NCBI GenBank assembly: GCA_052145775.1 | Contig: JBKQNY010000052.1 | Span: 1-42,995 of the forward strand | DNA: 42,995 nt | Direction: 5' to 3' | Origin: CAVYPR01 sp052145775 | GTDB taxonomy: Bacteria > Actinomycetota > Acidimicrobiia > Acidimicrobiales > RAAP-2 | Program-made: the position numbers and the translations under genes | Part shown: piece by piece, positions 8,090 to 16,271 of the stretch | How the letters are laid out: the number at the start of each line of letters is the position of its first letter | How positions within the stretch are numbered: the stretch's first letter is position 1 | Notes under the pieces: generated by a model | Told to the model about the DNA's origin: nothing | Seen by the model: only the letters and a program-made list of their open reading frames with translations | Database searches by the model: none

Positions 8090-9709
8090 GTGACCGACTG
8101 GAACTACGCCGACGTGTGGGAGGCGGTGGCCGAGGAGCTGCCGGCGGCGCCGGCCGTCGCCCAGGGGGAGCGGTCGAGCACCTGGGCCGAGTTCGACTGC
8201 CGGGCCGATGGGGTGGCCCGCTGGCTCCTCGACGCCGGCGCCGAACGCCAGGACAAGGTCGCCCTCTACTTCTACAACTGCCCCGAGTACCTCGAGGCGG
8301 CGTTCGGGGCCATGAAGGTGGGGCTGGTCCCGGTCAACACGAACTACCGCTACCTCGACGACGAGCTCGTCCATCTCTGGGACAACGCCGACGCCGTCGC
8401 CGTGGTCTTCCACGGGACCTTCACCGAACGGGTGGCGGGGCTGCGCCGGCGCGTGCCCAAGGTGCGGCGTTGGCTGTTCGTCGACGACGGCAGCGGGCCG
8501 TGCCCGGACTGGGCCGACCCCTACGAGCAGGCCGCCACCTCGGCCCCCGGGCGGGTCCGCGCCCGGTGGGGGCGCAGCGGCGACGACCTGTACCTCCTCT
8601 ACACCGGGGGCACCACCGGCCTGCCCAAGGGGGTCATGTGGCGCCAGGACGACCTCTTCGCCCGCCTCAACGCCGGCGCCTTCCGCCGCTACGACGCCGA
8701 CGGCGGGCTCGACGGCGTGCGGCGCGACCTGGCCGAGTCGGGCCCGGGGCTGTCCCTCCTGGCGGCCTGCCCCCTCATGCACGGGACCGGCGGCTTCATG
8801 GCCATCGAGTGCCTGTCGGAGGCCGGCCGGGTGGTGCTCCTCGAGGGCCGGCACTTCGACCCGGTCGAGCTCTTCGACACCGTCGAGCGCCAGGCTGTGC
8901 GGGGCCTGGCCATCGTGGGCGACCCCTTCGCCCGGCCGATGCTCGCCGCCCTCGAGGCCAACCCCGGCCGTTGGGACCTCTCCTCGGTGGCCGGGATCAT
9001 CTCCTCGGGGGCGATGTGGAGCGAGCAGGTGAAGGCGGGCCTCCTGGCCCAGCACCCGGCCATGCTCCTGGTCGACGCCTTCAGCTCCTCGGAGGCCCTG
9101 GGGATGGGGGTCTCGGTCTCCTCCGCCGGATCGGCGGCGGCCACGGCCGACTTCACGCTCGGCCCCGAGGTCAAGGTGCTCTCCTCCGACGGCCGGGTGG
9201 TCGAGCCCGGCTCGGAGGAGGTGGGGGTGCTGGCACTGGGCGGCCGGATCCCCCTCGGTTACTACAAGGACCCCGAGAAGTCGGCCGCCACCTTCCGGGT
9301 CGTCGACGGCGTGCGTTACGCGGTCCCCGGCGACTTCGCCCGGGTGCGGGCCGACGGCACCATCCACCTGCTGGGCCGCGGCTCGGTCTGCATCAACACG
9401 GCCGGCGAGAAGGTCTTCCCCGAGGAGGTGGAGGAGGTGCTCAAGACCTTCCCCGGAGTGGGCGACGCCGTGGTGGTCGGCGTCCCCGACGACCGCTTCG
9501 GCGAGCAGGTGGTGGCGGTGGTGGCAGCGGCGCCGGGGGCGACCCCCGCCGAGGGCCAGCTGATCGACCACGTCCACGCCCACCTAGCCGGCTACAAGGC
9601 GCCCCGCCGGGTGCGGGTGGTGGACTCTTTGGGCCGGGCCGCCAACGGCAAGATCGACTACGGCCGCCACCGCAGGGAGGCGGCCGACTGGGTGGCCGAG
9701 CAGGGCTGA
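8090..9709 (+). CDS. Acyl-CoA synthetase (AMP-dependent ligase family)
   Basis: This 539-residue ligase should activate a carboxylic acid with ATP to an acyl-adenylate and then an acyl-CoA. It shows the AMP-binding motif DDLYLLYTGGTTGLPKGVMW near residues 165-184, LLVDAFSSSEALG (the adenylate-binding region), and IPLGYYKDPEKSAATF. The hinge segment is VPGDFARVRADGTIHLLGRG and the catalytic lysine lies in ANGKIDYGRH near the C-terminus. The GTG start at 8090 is divergent from the acyl-CoA dehydrogenase. It is a paralogue of the next gene, and the two may act on different chain lengths or intermediates. The substrate cannot be told from motifs. Confidence 0.9.
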   Translation: MTDWNYADVWEAVAEELPAAPAVAQGERSSTWAEFDCRADGVARWLLDAGAERQDKVALYFYNCPEYLEAAFGAMKVGLVPVNTNYRYLDDELVHLWDNADAVAVVFHGTFTERVAGLRRRVPKVRRWLFVDDGSGPCPDWADPYEQAATSAPGRVRARWGRSGDDLYLLYTGGTTGLPKGVMWRQDDLFARLNAGAFRRYDADGGLDGVRRDLAESGPGLSLLAACPLMHGTGGFMAIECLSEAGRVVLLEGRHFDPVELFDTVERQAVRGLAIVGDPFARPMLAALEANPGRWDLSSVAGIISSGAMWSEQVKAGLLAQHPAMLLVDAFSSSEALGMGVSVSSAGSAAATADFTLGPEVKVLSSDGRVVEPGSEEVGVLALGGRIPLGYYKDPEKSAATFRVVDGVRYAVPGDFARVRADGTIHLLGRGSVCINTAGEKVFPEEVEEVLKTFPGVGDAVVVGVPDDRFGEQVVAVVAAAPGATPAEGQLIDHVHAHLAGYKAPRRVRVVDSLGRAANGKIDYGRHRREAADWVAEQG

Positions 9710-9738
9710 GCGGCCGACTGGCCGGTTGCCCGCCCCGC

Positions 9739-9752
9739 GAGAACCTGTTCTA
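9739..9752. promoter_or_regulatory. KstR-like palindrome upstream of the second acyl-CoA synthetase
   Basis: The 12-base core AGAACCTGTTCT (9740-9751) is a perfect inverted repeat with a 2-base centre. It fits the published KstR pattern TnnAACnnGTTnnA at every defined position except the first T, which is G here. KstR is a TetR-type repressor of cholesterol catabolism in mycobacteria and relatives. The site ends 12 bases before the ATG at 9764 and abuts TACTAAT, a plausible -10, so a repressor bound here would block transcription. No KstR gene is in the window. Confidence 0.5.
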
Positions 9753-9763
9753 CTAATCGCCGC

Positions 9764-11362
9764 ATGCCGTACAACCTCGCTGACCTGTTCGAGGCGGCCG
9801 TCGACGCCTACGGCACACGGGAGTACCTGGTGGCCGACGGCGAGCGCCGCACCTACGCCGAGATGGAGGCCCGGGCCAACCGGCTGGCCCACCACCTGGC
9901 CGCCCAGGGGGTGGGGCCCGGCGACCACGTCGGCATCTACTCGCTCAACAGCGTCGAGTGGGTGGAGACGGCCTGGGCCGTCTTCAAGCTGCGGGCCGTG
10001 TGGATCAACATCAACTACCGCTACGTCGAAGAGGAGCTGGCCTACCTCTTCTCCAACGCCGACCTCGTGGCGCTGGTCTTCCAGCGGGAGTTCTCCCCCC
10101 ACGTGACCGCCCTGCTGCCCCGGCTGCCCGAACTGCGGCACCTGGTGGTGGTCGACGACGGGACCGACGCCGAACCGCCGGCGGGGGCGGTCGACTACGA
10201 GGAGGCGATGGCCGGGTCCTCGCCCGAGCGGGACTTCGGGCCGCGCTCGGGGGACGACCTCTACATCCTCTACACGGGGGGCACCACCGGGCTGCCCAAG
10301 GGTGTGGTCTGGCGCCACGAGGACGTCTTCTACGCGCTGGGCGGTGGGGTGGACCCGATCACCAACACCCGGATCACCGACCCGGCCGAGATGGTGGCCA
10401 AGGGGGCGGGGGGGGCGATGACCTTCCTGCCCATCGCCCCCCTCATGCACGGGGCCACCCAGTGGGCGGTGATGGGGCAGAGCTTCGTCGGCTCGAAGAT
10501 CGTGCTCATGTCCCGTTTCGAACCCCACGGGGTCTGGCGGCTGGTCGAGGCCGAGCGGGTGAACTCGCTCATGGTCACCGGCGACGCCATGGCCAAGCCG
10601 CTGGTCGAGGCGCTCGACGAGGACGGCGCCGACTACGACCTGTCCACGCTGGTGGCCGTGGTCTCCTCGGCCGCCCTCTTCTCGGCCCCGGTGAAGGACC
10701 ACTTCTTCGCCCGCCTCCCCAACATCCTGATCACCGACGCCATCGGCTCGTCGGAGTCCGGCAACAACGGGCTGACCGTCATATCCAAGGACAACACCGC
10801 CATGCGCAGCGGCCCGACGGTGCACGTGCTGGGCGAGACGGTCGTCCTCGACGAGGAGCTGCGGCCGGTCGTGCCGGGCTCGGGGGTGATCGGGCGGATC
10901 GCCCGCTCGGGCGACATCCCCCTCGGCTACTACAACGACCCGGTGAAGACGGCGGAGGTCTTCATCACCATCGAGGGCACCCGCTACGTCATGCCGGGGG
11001 ACTTCGCCACGGTGGAGGAGGACGGCTCGGTCACCCTGCTCGGTCGGGGCTCGGTCGTCATCAACTCGGGGGGCGAGAAGATCTTCCCCGAAGAGGTCGA
11101 GTCGGCCGTGCGCTCGCACCCCGACGTCATGGACGCCATCGTGGTGGGGACCGCCGACGAGCGATGGGGGGAGACCGTGGCCGCCATCGTGCAACCCCGC
11201 CCGGGGAGGGCCCCGGCGCTCGAGGACATCCAGGACCACTGCCGGGCCCACATCGCCGGCTACAAGCTGCCCCGGGTGCTGCACACCGTCGAGGTGATCC
11301 AGCGCTCTCCCAGCGGCAAGCCCGACTACCGGTGGGCGGCCGAGGTGCTGGCGGCGTCGTGA
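9764..11362 (+). CDS. Acyl-CoA synthetase, FadD19-like
   Basis: The 532-residue protein is a second AMP-forming acyl-CoA ligase. It has DDLYILYTGGTTGLPKGVVW near residue 168, TDAIGSSESGNNG, IPLGYYNDPVKTAEVF and the catalytic lysine in SPSGKPDYRWAAE close to the C-terminus. The WRHEDVFYALGGG and PSGKPDYRWA segments remind me of mycobacterial FadD19, which activates steroid side-chain acids; this is recall, not an alignment. The KstR-like palindrome immediately upstream supports a steroid or branched-lipid role. No Shine-Dalgarno site is evident and a -10-like TACTAAT lies 6 bases before the ATG, so the transcript may be leaderless. Confidence 0.9.
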   Translation: MPYNLADLFEAAVDAYGTREYLVADGERRTYAEMEARANRLAHHLAAQGVGPGDHVGIYSLNSVEWVETAWAVFKLRAVWININYRYVEEELAYLFSNADLVALVFQREFSPHVTALLPRLPELRHLVVVDDGTDAEPPAGAVDYEEAMAGSSPERDFGPRSGDDLYILYTGGTTGLPKGVVWRHEDVFYALGGGVDPITNTRITDPAEMVAKGAGGAMTFLPIAPLMHGATQWAVMGQSFVGSKIVLMSRFEPHGVWRLVEAERVNSLMVTGDAMAKPLVEALDEDGADYDLSTLVAVVSSAALFSAPVKDHFFARLPNILITDAIGSSESGNNGLTVISKDNTAMRSGPTVHVLGETVVLDEELRPVVPGSGVIGRIARSGDIPLGYYNDPVKTAEVFITIEGTRYVMPGDFATVEEDGSVTLLGRGSVVINSGGEKIFPEEVESAVRSHPDVMDAIVVGTADERWGETVAAIVQPRPGRAPALEDIQDHCRAHIAGYKLPRVLHTVEVIQRSPSGKPDYRWAAEVLAAS

Positions 11363-11389
11363 ACCCCGCCCGGCGACGACGGGTCTGAG

Positions 11390-12079
11390 ATGCCGGTCGA
11401 CCTGGCGGAGCTGCTGGCCGGACGGGCCCTGCCCGGCGGCCGACCCCAGGTGCTCCCGGGGCGCTTCCCGGCCGCGGTGCTCACCATGGAGATCCAACGC
11501 GGCGTGGTGGGCGACCTGTCGAGCTTCCCCGAGCTGGCCGAGGCGGCGAGGGGGGCGCGGGTCGTCGAGCACACCGCCCGCCTCCTCGTGGCGGCCCGGG
11601 CCGCCGGCGTGCCGGTCGTCCACTGCACGGCCGAGTTCCGGGCCGACCGCCGGGGCACGGTCTCCAACACGCCGCTGCACACCGCCGTGCTCCGCCGCCC
11701 CGAGCACCTGCTCGAGGGGACGGCGGCCACCGAGCTCACACCACGGATCGGTCCCGCCCCCTCGGACCTGGTGTCCAGCCGGCGCCACGGGGTCTCGCCG
11801 TTCACGGGCACCGCGCTCGACGCCACCCTGCGCGCCCTGGGTGCCGGGGTGGTCGTGGTGACCGGGGTCTCGGTCAACCTGGGCGTGTTCGGCCTCTGCG
11901 TCGAGGCCGTCAACCTCGGCTACCAGGTCGTCCTCGTCACCGACGCCGTGGCCGGCCTCCCGGCCGAGTACGCGGCCGAGGTGGTGCGCCGCTCGCTTGC
12001 CCTGGTGGCCACCCTGGCCACCGTCGACGAGGTGGCGTCGGCCCTCAGCCGGGGGGCACCCGCGGGGGGAGCGGGGTGA
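11390..12079 (+). CDS. Isochorismatase-fold protein with altered catalytic triad
   Basis: The 229-residue product has the fold signatures of cysteine hydrolases and isochorismatases: a first strand in AAVLTMEIQRGVVG, VPVVHCTAEFR, and VVVTGVSVNLGVFGLC followed by GYQVVLVTDAVAG. The usual Asp-Lys-Cys triad is not intact. The Asp of the DMQ motif is Glu, the Lys before the F-x-x-T-x-L segment is Arg (SSRRHGVSPFTGTALD), and the Cys position after GVSVN is Gly. A Gly in place of Cys is known in true isochorismatases such as PhzD, so the protein need not be dead, but amidohydrolase chemistry is unlikely. It begins 27 bases after the acyl-CoA synthetase, suggesting co-transcription. Confidence 0.8.
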   Translation: MPVDLAELLAGRALPGGRPQVLPGRFPAAVLTMEIQRGVVGDLSSFPELAEAARGARVVEHTARLLVAARAAGVPVVHCTAEFRADRRGTVSNTPLHTAVLRRPEHLLEGTAATELTPRIGPAPSDLVSSRRHGVSPFTGTALDATLRALGAGVVVVTGVSVNLGVFGLCVEAVNLGYQVVLVTDAVAGLPAEYAAEVVRRSLALVATLATVDEVASALSRGAPAGGAG

Positions 12080-12533
12080 CGGCCCGCCACATGACGACGT
12101 GGGGCCCGAGCTCGGGGTCGTCCCAGGGCTCCCCGGCCTCGGCGAAGCCGGCCCGGCGGTAGAGGGGGAGGGCCGGCAGGCGGGCGTTGCACCACAGCAT
12201 CCCGCCGCCGTGGTCGGCCACGTGGGCGATCACCCGGCCCACGACGGCGGACCCGATGCCCCGCCCGCGAACGTCCTCCCGGGTGGCCATGCCTCGCAGC
12301 CGCCACACCGGCCCGGGCGCCGGCGGCGGGGTGAGGGCCGGCGGGAGCGGGGAGCGCGCCACCCGGGCGGTCGAGACCACCGCGCTGTTCGGGTCGCGCA
12401 CGGCGAACGTCGCGGTCGTGGGATCGTCGTCGTCGGGGAGGGCCTGGCTCGCCACGTCCTGGTGGGGCCGGAGCACCGCCTGGCGCAGGGCCCAGGTGGC
12501 CGCGGCCGGCACCGCTTCGACGTCGTAGCCCAT
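12045..12533 (-). CDS. GNAT-family N-acetyltransferase
   Basis: This 162-residue protein has the acetyl-CoA-binding motif A of GNAT enzymes, RGMATREDVRGRGIGSAVV (about 80-98), followed by MLWCNARLPALPLYRRAGF, the usual motif B ending in a Y-R-R-x-G-F turn. It should transfer an acetyl group to an amine; the substrate is not predictable. Its 3' end overlaps the convergent isochorismatase-fold gene by 35 bases, so the two mRNAs would be complementary there. No strong ribosome site precedes the ATG at 12533. Confidence 0.85.
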   Translation of the reverse strand: MGYDVEAVPAAATWALRQAVLRPHQDVASQALPDDDDPTTATFAVRDPNSAVVSTARVARSPLPPALTPPPAPGPVWRLRGMATREDVRGRGIGSAVVGRVIAHVADHGGGMLWCNARLPALPLYRRAGFAEAGEPWDDPELGPHVVMWRAVTPLPPRVPPG

Positions 12534-12603
12534 CCGACGATCGTGCCACCTGGGCGCCGTTGAGCGCCGCGGGCTCCGTAACCGGCTGGTCCGTGCCGAA
12601 GTA

Positions 12604-12711
12604 CTAGCACTTGGCGGCGGCCGCCGGCAGGTCGTCGGAGAGGCAGTCCGGGCAGGTCTTGGTGGGGGCGGGGTCGCCGAAGCCCGTCCTTACCTGGCGT
12701 GCGGGGGCATG
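12604..12711 (-). pseudogene. Possible remnant of a small zinc-ribbon protein tail
   Basis: An open stretch of 35 codons ends in KTCPDCLSDDLPAAAAKC and a TAG. The C-P-x-C-L-S-[DE]-x-P-x-A-A-x-x-C pattern is very like zinc-ribbon tails seen on small bacterial proteins and on MscL-type C-termini. There is no ATG, GTG, TTG or CTG upstream in the frame before a TGA at 12712-12714. It is therefore either a decayed gene, a frameshifted one, or chance. The usual final C-x-x-C half is also incomplete, because only one Cys precedes the stop. Confidence 0.35.
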
Positions 12712-12789
12712 TCACCGCCTCCTCGGTGCGGGCGCGCCGCCGCAGAGTACCGCCGCCGGCCTCCGGTGGAGCCCGGACCGCCGACCCGC

Positions 12790-14433
12790 TTACTCCCCCA
12801 AGAGATCGCGGCGGGTGAAGGTGAGGACGCCCGCCCCGGCCGCCACCACCCCGGCCCCGGCCATGACGGCGGCCGTCTTCCAGTCGGCGGCCACGGCCGG
12901 CGCCGCGGCCATCTGGTGGAAGACCGACGTGTCGAGCACCCAGTGGTCGAGGGTGGTGAACCCCCCGGCCAGAACGACCAGGAGGGACCAGCCCAGGACG
13001 GCGTAGGTGACGGCAGTGGTGGCCCTCGGCAGGAGGCCCAAGGCGAGCCCGCCGGCACCGAGCACCAGGACGGCCGGCGCCACCGCGTTCAGCCCCGCCC
13101 CGAGCAGGGTCGGGAAACCGACCCCGGCGTGCTCGGCGGCCGCGCCGAGCCAGGTGAACGCCCCGGCCAGCACACCGGCCACCACCAGGGCCACGGCGGC
13201 CAGAGCCAACCGGCCGACGAACCACCGCTGTCTCGAGACCGGCCGAACCACCAGCAGCTCGAGGTGACCGGAGGACTCCTCGGACCGGGCCGCGGTGGCC
13301 TGCCCGGCGGCCATGAAGCCCAGGAGCACCGCCAGGATGAGGAAGCCGATGCCGAGGTAGGCGTCGGCCCCGACGCCGGGGGCACCGAGTCGGGAGAGCA
13401 CCTGGCGCACCGACGAGCCGGCGATGGTCCGGCCGGCCGACCGGGCGATGAGCCCGAGCAGGAGGCCGGTGGCGGCCAGGGCTGCCCCCCACCCCACGAA
13501 GCTCGGCCACGACACCCGCAGGGCCAGCCCTGAGGGCCCGGACAGCAGTCCGGTGTGCGGGCGGGGCACAGCGCGGCGCGCCATCGCCCCCGCGCCGAGA
13601 TCACGGTGGCCGGCCAGCACCACGGCGGCCGTCGTCGCCGCCGCCGTGAAGGCGGCGATGGGGAGGAGGGCCCAGGGCCGGGGGGACGAGAAGGGGGAGA
13701 GCTCCTCGACCCAGCCGAGCGGGCTGGCCCAGCGCAGCCACGTGAGGCCGATCCCCGAGTCGGCCACCAGCCGCACGGCGTAGGCCACGCCGAGCACGGC
13801 CGCGCCGTAGCCGACGGCCTGCCTCCTCGTCTGGGCCAGCTGGCTGCAGAACGCGCCGAGGGCCGCGAACATGACCGCCGTGGCCACGAGGGCGAGGGCG
13901 AGGTACATCGACGCTCCGGCGTCGAAGCGCACCCGGTGGGAGCGGCCGGTGACCACCACCAGCAGGGCCGTCACCGCCCAGAGCGCCCCCACCCCGGCCG
14001 CCAGGCCGCACACGGCCTGGGCCGCCGCCCGGGCGCGGGTGGTCCCGCCCGAGAGCAGCAGCTCCCAGCGGCCGGCGTCCTCCTCGCCCCGGACCAGTCT
14101 CGTGCTCGTGGCCAGCCCCCACACCGCGCCGAGCAGCATGCAGGCCATCTGGACCTTGAACACGGTGAAGCCGGCGACCGTCTGGAGCCGGTGGGCGGGG
14201 CCGAAGAGGGCACTGGTGGCGCTGGAGTTCCCGAACGCCACCTCGAGGCGCTCCCTCGACCGCGCTGTCTTGTAGGCCGAGAGGTAGGAGAGGGCGGCGA
14301 CGGCCACGTAGCCGCCGAACACGAGCCCCCACAGCGCGCCCGAGCGGGCGGCGCGCCGCGCCGTGAGGCCCGCTACGACCCGTCCCGAGGTGCGGACGGC
14401 CGTGGGGGCCGGGCGCACGGCCTCAGCCAACAC
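12790..14433 (-). CDS. ABC exporter permease (ABC-2 / polyketide-exporter type)
   Basis: The 547-residue protein has about twelve hydrophobic segments arranged as two similar halves. Each half has a motif of the exporter family: EEDAGRWELLLSGGTTR in the first and EESSGHLELLVVRPVSRQRW in the second. Such permeases pair with a separate ATPase to export antibiotics or lipids. The GTG at 14433 was chosen because it overlaps the end of the ATPase gene by 11 bases, giving translational coupling; the frame is open further upstream, but only over ATPase coding sequence. The protein ends FTRRDLLGE, a common end in this family. The exported substrate is unknown. Confidence 0.88.
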   Translation of the reverse strand: MLAEAVRPAPTAVRTSGRVVAGLTARRAARSGALWGLVFGGYVAVAALSYLSAYKTARSRERLEVAFGNSSATSALFGPAHRLQTVAGFTVFKVQMACMLLGAVWGLATSTRLVRGEEDAGRWELLLSGGTTRARAAAQAVCGLAAGVGALWAVTALLVVVTGRSHRVRFDAGASMYLALALVATAVMFAALGAFCSQLAQTRRQAVGYGAAVLGVAYAVRLVADSGIGLTWLRWASPLGWVEELSPFSSPRPWALLPIAAFTAAATTAAVVLAGHRDLGAGAMARRAVPRPHTGLLSGPSGLALRVSWPSFVGWGAALAATGLLLGLIARSAGRTIAGSSVRQVLSRLGAPGVGADAYLGIGFLILAVLLGFMAAGQATAARSEESSGHLELLVVRPVSRQRWFVGRLALAAVALVVAGVLAGAFTWLGAAAEHAGVGFPTLLGAGLNAVAPAVLVLGAGGLALGLLPRATTAVTYAVLGWSLLVVLAGGFTTLDHWVLDTSVFHQMAAAPAVAADWKTAAVMAGAGVVAAGAGVLTFTRRDLLGE

Positions 14434-15337
14434 CGCTCGCCGCGGTCGATGAGTCGCTGCGGCCGTAGCGGGCGAGGAAGAGCTCCTCGAGTGAGGGCTC
14501 CCGGGAGAGGACCCGGGTGGCCCCGGCGGCGGCCAGGACCCCGAGCAGCGGTTCGACGCTGCCCCGCACCTGGCAGCGCACGTGGACGCCGTCAACGGTT
14601 ACGTCACTCACCCCGGGCACGGCGTCGAGGTCGGGAACGGCCCCCTCGAAGGTGGCGTCCACGGTGAGTGACGAGAGGTGCCGGAGCTCGGCCATGGTGC
14701 CCATCTCGACCAGGCGGCCGTCGCGCAGGATGCCCACCCGGTCGCAGAGGGCCTCGACCTCGCTCAGCTGATGGGAGGAGAGGAAGACGGTCTGGCCGCG
14801 CTGGCGCGCCTCGCGCACGCAGCTGCGGAACTCCTGTTCCACCAGCGGGTCGAGGCCGCTGCTGGGCTCGTCGAGGACGAGGAGGTCGGGCCGGCCCATG
14901 AGGGCGGCGATGAGCACCACCTTCTGCCGGTTGCCCTTGGACAGGTCGCGGATCCTTTTGGTCGGGTCGAGACCGAACCGCTCGACCAGTTCGTCGCGAT
15001 AGGAGGTGTCGACCCGGCCCTGCACCCTGCCCAGGAGGTGGAGGGTTTCGTGCCCGGTGAGGGCCGGCCACGGGCTGGCCTCGCCCGACACGTAGGCCAG
15101 CCGGCGGTGGGCGGCCACCGGGTCGCGCTGGCAGTCGACGCCGAAGACCTCGGCCCTCCCTGCGGTCGGCCGGATCAGGCCGAGGAGGAGGCGGATGGTC
15201 GTGGTCTTGCCGGCGCCGTTGGGGCCGAGGTAGCCGAGGACCTCGCCCTCGGCTACCTCGAGGTCGAGGTCGTCCAGGGCGCGCACCGCGCCGTAGTGCT
15301 TGGAGAGGTGCTCGGTCCGCACCGCCAGGTTCGCCAC
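14423..15337 (-). CDS. ABC transporter ATP-binding protein
   Basis: This 304-residue ATPase has Walker A GPNGAGKTT near residue 43, the signature LSKGNRQKV, Walker B LLVLDEPSSGLDP, and the switch histidine in VFLSSHQLSEVEAL. The roughly 85-residue C-terminal extension after the nucleotide-binding domain is usual for drug-resistance (DrrA-like) ATPases. It should drive the permease encoded immediately downstream with an 11-base overlap. The GTG start at 15337 is preceded by GGAAGGGAGG, a strong ribosome site; the frame remains open upstream into the glycosylase gene without coding character. It follows the glycosylase gene on the same strand with a 73-base gap. Confidence 0.93.
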   Translation of the reverse strand: MANLAVRTEHLSKHYGAVRALDDLDLEVAEGEVLGYLGPNGAGKTTTIRLLLGLIRPTAGRAEVFGVDCQRDPVAAHRRLAYVSGEASPWPALTGHETLHLLGRVQGRVDTSYRDELVERFGLDPTKRIRDLSKGNRQKVVLIAALMGRPDLLVLDEPSSGLDPLVEQEFRSCVREARQRGQTVFLSSHQLSEVEALCDRVGILRDGRLVEMGTMAELRHLSSLTVDATFEGAVPDLDAVPGVSDVTVDGVHVRCQVRGSVEPLLGVLAAAGATRVLSREPSLEELFLARYGRSDSSTAASGVG

Positions 15338-15410
15338 CGCACGGACCTCCCTTCCGAACCGGACACTAGCCAACGGGCTCTCCGGCACCGAGGACGGCGA
15401 CGGCGGCCGC

Positions 15411-16262
15411 TCAGCGCAGGAGGCGCGAGAGCCGGCGGTCGGCCAGGACCCGCCCGTTGGTCTGGCAGCGCCGGCAGTAGGCGATCTCGTGCGACTCGTA
15501 GGAGACCAGGAGGAGCGGCTCCGAGCAACGCGGGCAGGGCTCCCCGGCCCGGCCGTGCACCGAGAACCCGCCACTGAGCCGCGCCTCGGACAACCCGCCG
15601 GTCCGCTCCCGCTCGCGGGCGAGCCCCTCGTCGAGGACGGACCTCGTGGCTTCGAGCAGCCGGGCGCGGCTTTCGGGCGGCATCGACCCGACGGTGGCGA
15701 AGGGGGAGAGGCCGGCCCGGTTGGCGATGTCGTCGGCGTACCCGCGGCCGATGCCGGCCACCACCCGCTGGTCGCGCAGCCACGTGTTGAGCCGCCGGCC
15801 GGAGCGCTCGGCGGAGAGCACCTCACCGAAGGCGGGGTCGTAGGGGTCGGGGCCGAGGGCGGCCAGCGGCCCGTCGTCGCCGGGGGAGAGCACCCACCAG
15901 CCGGCCCGGCGCTGGGTGCCGTGCTCGCGCACCAGCAGGCCGGTCACGGCGCCTGTGGGTGCCCCGAAGACCAGGCGCACCACCGACCCCCGCGGCCTGG
16001 TGGCCTTCGGCGGCGACTCGATATCGACCCGGCCGGCCTGGGAGAGGTGGAGGGCCACCCGCAGCCCGCCGTCGAAGGCGAACAGCACGTACTTCCCCCG
16101 ACGCCCCACCCCGCGCAGGGTCCGGCCCACGAGGTCGCCGGGGTCGGGGACGGCGGTCTTGAGGCCGCTCACGCCGTGCAGCTCGAAGCGCTCGAGAACC
16201 GAGCCGCGCAGCGTCGCCCCGAGCCGCTCGGCCAGCGCCTGCATCTGGGGAAGCTCGGGCAC
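15411..16262 (-). CDS. Fpg/Nei-family DNA glycosylase
   Basis: The 283-residue protein starts PELPQMQALAERL after the initiator, so it has the catalytic N-terminal proline and the following glutamate of Fpg/Nei bifunctional glycosylases. The conserved lysine in GRRGKYVLF and a zinc finger of form C-x2-C-x16-C-x2-C (CPRCSEP ... YCRRCQTNGRVL) are present. Family members excise oxidised bases and cut the strand by beta/delta elimination. The motif is PELPQMQ, not PELPEVE, so the conserved second Glu is Gln. The GTG start lies 9 bases after the P450 stop with GAGGGG as ribosome site, which places a repair enzyme in the P450 operon. Confidence 0.88.
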   Translation of the reverse strand: MPELPQMQALAERLGATLRGSVLERFELHGVSGLKTAVPDPGDLVGRTLRGVGRRGKYVLFAFDGGLRVALHLSQAGRVDIESPPKATRPRGSVVRLVFGAPTGAVTGLLVREHGTQRRAGWWVLSPGDDGPLAALGPDPYDPAFGEVLSAERSGRRLNTWLRDQRVVAGIGRGYADDIANRAGLSPFATVGSMPPESRARLLEATRSVLDEGLARERERTGGLSEARLSGGFSVHGRAGEPCPRCSEPLLLVSYESHEIAYCRRCQTNGRVLADRRLSRLLR

Positions 16263-16271
16263 CGGCGCCCC

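Noticed and set aside
7114..9756. An 880-codon open frame on the plus strand
   Set aside because: It runs antisense to the acyl-CoA dehydrogenase and then out of phase with the acyl-CoA synthetase, both of which have clear motifs. It is a shadow.
9584..11788. A 734-codon open frame on the minus strand
   Set aside because: It is antisense to the FadD19-like gene and the isochorismatase-fold gene and has His/Gly/Arg-rich, family-free sequence.
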